Positions 41,291 to 45,083 of a DNA stretch of 45,083 nt are shown piece after piece. Position numbers and translations under genes: made by a program. Position 1 is the first letter of the stretch. Every line of letters begins with the position of its first letter. This DNA comes from Tannerellaceae bacterium (GTDB taxonomy: Bacteria > Bacteroidota > Bacteroidia > Bacteroidales > Tannerellaceae). The notes beneath the pieces were generated by a model, which searched no databases, was not told the origin of the DNA, and worked only from the letters and a program-made list of their open reading frames with translations. Location of the stretch: NCBI GenBank assembly GCA_031266215.1, contig JAISBL010000017.1:1-45083 (forward strand), in the 5' to 3' direction.

Positions 41291-42793
41291 TCATTTGATC
41301 AGGTAGCTCCTGTTATTCTCGAAGTCCCACATGGTACGCCGTTTAAGGTCGGCCAGGGCCAACTGATAAGTGATATAAGCGTCGATGAAGGCCAGTTGCA
41401 CCTGCGACAGCCGTTCCTGCTCCGTAGCCAGCTCCTGGCCCGACAGGTCTCCGTTCTCAAAGCGCAGGCGCGATATACGATAACTGTTCGTCGCATTATC
41501 CCTGTTCCTCTGGTTGATGCGGAAGCGCTTTTCGGCTTCGTACACCGTGCGCACTATCTCGCGTATTTCCTTTATTATCATATCGTTTGTATTCTCCAGC
41601 TTCAACTGCTTCTCCTTAAGGCGTACGGTCTGGCTCCTGACGATGTTCCGCCCCCTGCCCCAGTCGAGTATGGGTATGCTAAGGGTGAAAGTGACGCCGC
41701 GGTTGGGCGGGCGCATCATGAAGTTGTCGAACGAGGAGATGAACATATTCGTAACGCTGCCCTGCTGCGTGCTCAGGCCCGTAAAGTCGTAATAAGCATG
41801 TATATTGCCTTTGATCTCACGTTCGCGTTTGGCCCGGTCTATCTCTATCTGTTGCAGTTTGACGTCGTATTCGTTCTCCTTCACCTCAAGGCGGTTTTCG
41901 AGGGCCTGCCGGATAGCCGTCTGCAGGTCGATGGCCACGGTCTCGAAGTCCATCTCGGCAACAATATCTATCTCTTCGTTCATGTCTATGCCCACCAGCA
42001 GTTTGAACTCATCCTTCTGCAACTCGTACCGTCCGGAGCTTTCCGACAGGTTAACGTCGCTTTGCAGGGCGTTGATCTCGGTCACCAGCAGGTCGCCTTC
42101 GGGTATATTGCCGGTCTCAAACTTCAGCCGGGCTATCCTCAGGGCCTCCTGCGCATTAAGGAGCATCTCCTCGTTGATCTGCTTCTCGTAAGCCGCCTTG
42201 TACACCTCGTAAAAACCCTTCGTGACGTTGTAGACAATATCCATCTGGGTGCGGGTGAAATACAGTTCCGAACGCTCGTACTGGTACTGGGCCACCCTGA
42301 GGTTCTCGCGCAGCCTGTTCTTTGTGAACACCGGCTGGTCAAAGGTCAGTCCGAACTGGCTGTAAGCCTGTTTACGCCTAAGCGTGGAATAATCCTGCTC
42401 AAAGGTAGTGCGGAGGTTCTCATGATACAGGTTACCGACGAGTGCGAGGTTACCTCCCGTAGGCAGCACATAAGTAAAGCGCAGGTCTCCGCCCAGCCGT
42501 ATAGCGCTGGTGGAGTTATATACCGGCAGGTCATCGGTCTGCGCCACCGCCGCCACCTGTTCGTCCCACGAGGGGGCGTAGAGGTTCAGGTCCAGCCGGG
42601 GCTTAAACTGCGCCTTGTAATACAGGTATTCGTATCGCATAGCGTTACGCGCCTCGTCGTTAGACTGCACCGTATAGCTTTCGTGCAGGGCAATGTCGAT
42701 AGCCTGCTCTATGGTCAGTAAAGTTTTCTGCTGTGCATATCCGGTTAAAGATACAAGGGCGCCTAAAAGGGGCATAAAGGTTTTTCCAGTCAT
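41291..42793 (-). CDS. TolC-family outer-membrane efflux protein
   Basis: The start at 42793 gives the signal peptide MTGKTFMPLLGALVSLTGYA; the longer in-frame start at 42865 is not hydrophobic. The 500-residue protein shows the twofold TolC architecture: QAIDIALHESYTVQSNDEARN at the start of the first half, long amphipathic helices rich in Glu/Arg/Asn, and a second half beginning about residue 290 with LQTAIRQALENRLEVKENEY. It forms the outer-membrane channel for the NEW3 protein and ABC permease downstream. The upstream region carries GGGTAA/TTACCC half-sites. Confidence 0.9.
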   Translation of the reverse strand: MTGKTFMPLLGALVSLTGYAQQKTLLTIEQAIDIALHESYTVQSNDEARNAMRYEYLYYKAQFKPRLDLNLYAPSWDEQVAAVAQTDDLPVYNSTSAIRLGGDLRFTYVLPTGGNLALVGNLYHENLRTTFEQDYSTLRRKQAYSQFGLTFDQPVFTKNRLRENLRVAQYQYERSELYFTRTQMDIVYNVTKGFYEVYKAAYEKQINEEMLLNAQEALRIARLKFETGNIPEGDLLVTEINALQSDVNLSESSGRYELQKDEFKLLVGIDMNEEIDIVAEMDFETVAIDLQTAIRQALENRLEVKENEYDVKLQQIEIDRAKREREIKGNIHAYYDFTGLSTQQGSVTNMFISSFDNFMMRPPNRGVTFTLSIPILDWGRGRNIVRSQTVRLKEKQLKLENTNDMIIKEIREIVRTVYEAEKRFRINQRNRDNATNSYRISRLRFENGDLSGQELATEQERLSQVQLAFIDAYITYQLALADLKRRTMWDFENNRSYLIK

Positions 42794-42893
42794 AATAAAG
42801 TCGTTCTCTGCCTTCAGGTAAACAAAAACGATGCCATACGCATCAATGCGCTGGCAACGTACCACTTACGCAAAACCGGCAAAGTGCGCCAAT

Positions 42894-42941
42894 GGGTAAA
42901 ACGGGTAAACACTTACCCAAAGGGCGTGTAATTATTTACCC
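42894..42941. promoter_or_regulatory. Candidate operator of the tolC efflux locus
   Basis: A perfect inverted repeat GGGTAA-acac-TTACCC (42903-42918) is flanked by another GGGTAA (42894-42899) and another TTACCC (42936-42941). It lies about 100-150 bp upstream of the tolC start. Four half-sites of this kind suggest a dimeric repressor of the TetR or MarR sort; no such gene is in the window. Confidence 0.5.
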
Positions 42942-42990
42942 ACACATCTATGCAGGCATAAAAATGAGAGTGGGGAGAATGTAAGAAGTT

Positions 42991-43017
42991 CACCCCTGTT
43001 GAACAGCTACGCAGTTC
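42991..43017 (-). repeat. 27-bp dispersed intergenic motif, copy 2
   Basis: The reverse complement matches 17941-17967 at 23 of 27 positions (shared core GTTCAACAGGGGTG). GTTCACCCCTGTTGAAC here also forms a small hairpin. Confidence 0.6.
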
Positions 43018-43215
43018 TGCAGGCGGTTGACTGCTGTGCCCCGGGCTGCGCCCTGAAGGGCTTGCAGGAGGGTTACGCAAATTGGACGCCTACGGCGTCA
43101 GCACACACCGGGAACCCTCACCCGGACGGCTACACGGGTGCGTTTTACAGAGGCGCATCAGGTTATGCAAAGAGCTATGCCGGTTTTTCTTACGTCAGGT
43201 TTATAACAGGATGGC

Positions 43216-43325
43216 GACACAGGGAAAAGTAATAGCGACGGGATGAACGGAGCAATGACGGCGAGCGCCCCGGATCGCGATAACGGCCCTACGGCGGGCG
43301 CGGCATGGTGCAAGCGCCTGCTACG
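43216..43325 (-). repeat. Conserved flank of the 23-bp repeat element with a single unit (copy B)
   Basis: Read on the minus strand this matches 12802-12908 almost throughout, from the unit GCAGGCGCTTGC and ACCATGCCG through GGGCCGTTATCGCGATCCGG to CCCTGTGTC. Only one repeat unit is present. On its other side, CGTTAGATATAAATCGTAGC resembles CGTTAGGCATAAATCGTTGC at the outer end of array 2, suggesting a conserved left end as well. Confidence 0.85.
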
Positions 43326-43422
43326 ATTTATATCTAACGTTGTTCATTGGTAACTATCATGCCAGGTGTGACGATGGGTTTCAGGGGCAGATAAAATACC
43401 GGGGAACCAGGCAAAATAATCA

Positions 43423-43683
43423 TCATCTATAAACATTCCCCCGGTGGTCAATTTTAATGACTTCAACCGTAAGTATTTCATCTTTAATTGTGTATATGAT
43501 ACGATAAACGCCAACACGGACGCGACAGGCATTCTTAGAACCCACAAGTTTAATGTAACCCGGCGGGCGAGGATTTAATGATAAAAGAGATAATTCTTTA
43601 TGTATTTTAATCAGGTAATCATCAGATACATTTTTGATGCTTTTTTGTACTTTATCCGATAAGATTACTTTATATTGCTTCAT
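43423..43683 (-). CDS. RelE/ParE-family toxin
   Basis: An 86-residue protein with the RelE-like fold pattern: MKQYKVILSDKVQKSIKNV, then a helix with DDYLIKIHKELSLLSLNPRP, then strands PPGYIKLVGSKNACRVRVGVYRI and a final IDHRGNVYR with basic and aromatic residues typical of the ribosome-dependent mRNA interferase branch. It overlaps the antitoxin gene by 14 bp and is translated second, the usual order for this family. The pair lies between the single-unit repeat copy and array 2. Confidence 0.88.
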   Translation of the reverse strand: MKQYKVILSDKVQKSIKNVSDDYLIKIHKELSLLSLNPRPPGYIKLVGSKNACRVRVGVYRIIYTIKDEILTVEVIKIDHRGNVYR

Positions 43684-43906
43684 ATTTCAGTCCGCGCCTT
43701 TTATATTCCTCCTTCATAAATTCTTCAAGTGGAACATATTCCGCTTTTTCCTTCTTTGCCGCTTCAATCTCCAACAAATCAAGAAAGTCCTCAATTAATT
43801 GATTCTCACCGTACATATCTAAATCTACACGTAGATATCGTTTCTTACCGGTGGAATCATTTGTATATTTTATTCCTGCTATTTCTCCCATAATCGTAAA
43901 TATCAT
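43670..43906 (-). CDS. Antitoxin of the RelE-type pair
   Basis: A 78-residue acidic protein; an internal start at 43891 (MGEIAGIKYTND, 73 residues) is equally plausible. It has a short N-terminal strand region (GIKYTNDSTGKKRYLRVDLD), a helix LIEDFLDLLEIEAAKKEKAE and a C-terminal EEFMKEEYKRRGLKYEA that would wrap the toxin. This arrangement is common in Bacteroidetes antitoxins that lack an obvious DNA-binding fold. It overlaps the toxin start by 14 bp. Confidence 0.75.
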   Translation of the reverse strand: MIFTIMGEIAGIKYTNDSTGKKRYLRVDLDMYGENQLIEDFLDLLEIEAAKKEKAEYVPLEEFMKEEYKRRGLKYEAI

Positions 43907-44636
43907 TCAATTATCTCATTGCAAAAATAGACATTTCCACAATAAACGAAAGAAACAAAATAGAATTAGGGTAATCTTTCATATTAAACAGCATTAATAT
44001 ATGTATACGTTAATACTAAGCAGAGGATTTGACTATCACATTACCAATGCGCTTTATTTCATGGTGGCGGCTACGATCGCCACGGCAGTCCGCATAAAGG
44101 TATGCGGTAGCGTCGCAAAGACGACACCGGGAAGGCTCCCGTATGGAATAAACGCCAGTATATACATGGAGCAGGCGCCTGCTCCGGTGTGTAGCAAGCG
44201 CTTGCTACAGTGTGGTGCCAATACTGGCTACAGTGTGGTGCCAATGCTGGCAACAGTGTGGTGCCAATACTGGCTACAGTGTGGTGCCAACGCTGGCAAC
44301 GGTGTGGTGCCAACGCTGGCTACAGTGTGGTGCCAATACTGGCTACAGTGTGGTGCCAACGCTGGCAACAGTGTGGTGCCAACGCTGGCAACAGTTTGGT
44401 GCCAACGCTGGCTACAGTTTGGTGCCAACGCTGGCAACGGTGTGGTGCCAATGCTGGCTACAGTGTGGTGCCAATGCTTGCTACAGTGTGGTGCCAACGC
44501 TGGCTACAGTGTGGTGCCAACGCTGGCTACAGTGTGGTGCCAACGCTGGCAACAGTGTGGTGCCAATGCTGGCAACAGTGTTGCACCAACGCCGGCAACG
44601 ATTTATGCCTAACGCTGGGTGTTGATATTAAGCAGA
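43907..44636. other. Non-coding region holding array 2
   Basis: Upstream of the toxin-antitoxin pair is an A/T-rich stretch (43907-44040), then a GC-rich segment with short hairpins (44060-44150), then array 2. A frame of 203 codons (44001-44612) runs through the array but depends on the repeat lacking stop words; it is not called as a gene. Confidence 0.5.
44171..44607 (-). repeat. Tandem array of nineteen 23-bp dyad repeats (array 2)
   Basis: Nineteen 23-bp units of the same family as 12388-12824, on the opposite strand. Most are GCCAAyrCTGGC plus wACAGTGTGGT as read on the plus strand. The first two units are the perfect palindromes GCAGGCGCCTGC (44171-44182) and GCAAGCGCTTGC (44194-44205). 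In 17 of 19 units the outer triplets of the dyad are complementary. As in array 1, the palindromic GCA/TGC type sits at the end that leads to the TGCTCCATG boundary. The other end finishes in CGATTTATGCCTAACG. Confidence 0.95.
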
Positions 44637-45083
44637 TTAGGGGACGATGGGAGTTAATGGGATATGATACTCGATGATACGAGGTTCTTTGAGCAGTCGG
44701 ACTCCGCGTGTATATCGCGTGACGATACGCAGACGGCAGGTAAGGCGGGGCAGATCGTCGGGGACGCGTACAAGCAGGTGTGAAGGCTTGTTCTCACTCA
44801 CCCTCGCGGCCTGCCACTGACGGCCGTCGGGGCCGATGAAGAAGACGCCGATGCCAGGCTCCGTCCCGCCGTCGGGCTGGGGCAGGCCTGTGATTTTGAC
44901 CTTATACCCGTCTATGCGGATGTCGTCACCCGGAGTGACAGAGCCGTCGGAGCGGCCCGTGGCGATGTCGGTGACCAGCATAATACGACCCTCCGGGCCG
45001 GTCACGCCAAGCACCTCCACACCGACCCGGCCCAGCTCATTGTGCATGGCCCCGGACATTACGGCATCAACCGTAATACGGTG
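44637..45083 (-). CDS. DUF4469 / HU-like DNA-binding domain protein, C-terminal part (cut by the window edge)
   Basis: The frame is open to the window end, so the N-terminus is missing. The visible 148 residues end in the Ig-fold DUF4469 domain: VTPGDDIRIDGYKVKITGLP, GIGVFFIGPDGRQWQAARVS, ENKPSHLLVRVPDDLP, then CRLRIVTRYTRGVRLLKEPR. In Bacteroidetes this domain follows an N-terminal HU/IHF-like DNA-binding domain, which I expect just outside. Array 2 begins 30 bp past its stop codon. Confidence 0.8.
   Translation of the reverse strand, partial: HRITVDAVMSGAMHNELGRVGVEVLGVTGPEGRIMLVTDIATGRSDGSVTPGDDIRIDGYKVKITGLPQPDGGTEPGIGVFFIGPDGRQWQAARVSENKPSHLLVRVPDDLPRLTCRLRIVTRYTRGVRLLKEPRIIEYHIPLTPIVP

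Larger units (their letters stand above)
42794..43422. other. Intergenic region between tolC and the toxin-antitoxin pair
   Basis: It contains the operator half-sites (42894-42941), the second 27-bp dispersed motif (42991-43017), a GC-rich stretch with hairpins such as GACGCC-tac-GGCGTC (about 43084-43098), and the copy-B flank with one 23-bp unit (43216-43325). A short open frame at 42999-43232 has unlikely composition and is not called. Confidence 0.5.

Noticed and set aside
42999..43232. Short gene upstream of copy B
   Set aside because: Cys/Gly/Tyr-rich composition, no ribosome-binding site, GC hairpins and overlap with the conserved repeat flank indicate non-coding DNA.
43325..43345. 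Integron attC-like simple sites (GTTAGAT at the copy-B end, GTTAGGC at the array-2 end)
   Set aside because: The 7-mers fit GTTRRRY, but no properly spaced partner site or integrase gene is visible; chance is likely.
44001..44612. Cys-rich repeat protein of about 203 residues over array 2
   Set aside because: Same reason as array 1; no ribosome-binding site or signal peptide, and the leading part has no recognisable domain.

Overview
The window looks like chromosome of a Bacteroidales bacterium with roughly balanced GC, possibly Tannerellaceae or Dysgonomonadaceae; the family is my inference. The evidence is promoters of the Bacteroidetes type (TTG, about 20 bp, TAnnTTTG), families typical of that order (fimbrillin-like lipoproteins, DUF4292, DUF4783, DUF349, DUF4469, FeoA-FeoB fusion, FeoB-associated Cys-rich peptide), and many lipoproteins. 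No insertion sequence, prophage, CRISPR or rRNA operon is visible.

Layout. 1-1.99 kb: 3' part of a fimbrillin-like gene and its terminator. 2.3-12.1 kb: a long minus-strand housekeeping block read as DUF4783, nadC, dut, a GH43 glycosidase, then TPR protein, DUF4292 lipoprotein, EnvC-like protein, Fur-family regulator, purA, and a membrane zinc peptidase. 12.1-13.5 kb: a 23-bp tandem repeat array, its flank and a broken gene. 13.5-17.6 kb: a three-gene minus-strand set of exported proteins (DUF362, beta-helix protein, mandelate-racemase-type enolase). 18.3-20.4 kb: a second copy of the fimbrillin-like gene with the same terminator, enclosed by inverted repeats. 20.7-22.8 kb: three small genes (PepSY-like lipoprotein, unknown protein, META-domain lipoprotein). 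22.8-26.5 kb: ATP-grasp-like protein, DUF349 protein and tRNA-Gly. 26.6-37.7 kb: iron-related region with a TonB receptor, FeoAB plus its Cys-rich partner, and a porin/imelysin/di-haem oxidoreductase operon; it also holds a 21-bp and a 23-bp repeat array. 37.7-42.8 kb: a TolC/NEW3/ABC-permease efflux locus that looks degraded (frameshifted permease, no ATPase, gene fragment). 42.8-45.1 kb: a second copy of the repeat-element flank, a RelE-type toxin-antitoxin pair, a second 23-bp array and a partial DUF4469 gene.

The most unusual material is non-coding. Two long arrays of the same 23-bp unit lie 31 kb apart in opposite orientation. In most units the arms of a 12-bp dyad change together so that symmetry is kept (GCC/GGC or GCA/TGC). 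A conserved flank of about 107 bp follows one array and recurs beside a single-unit copy near the other. Two further arrays with unrelated sequences have 23-bp and 21-bp periods and also carry dyads. A shared palindrome (TTACCTA, 4 bp, TAGGTA) stands before both feoAB and the porin-imelysin operon and is a candidate metal-responsive operator.
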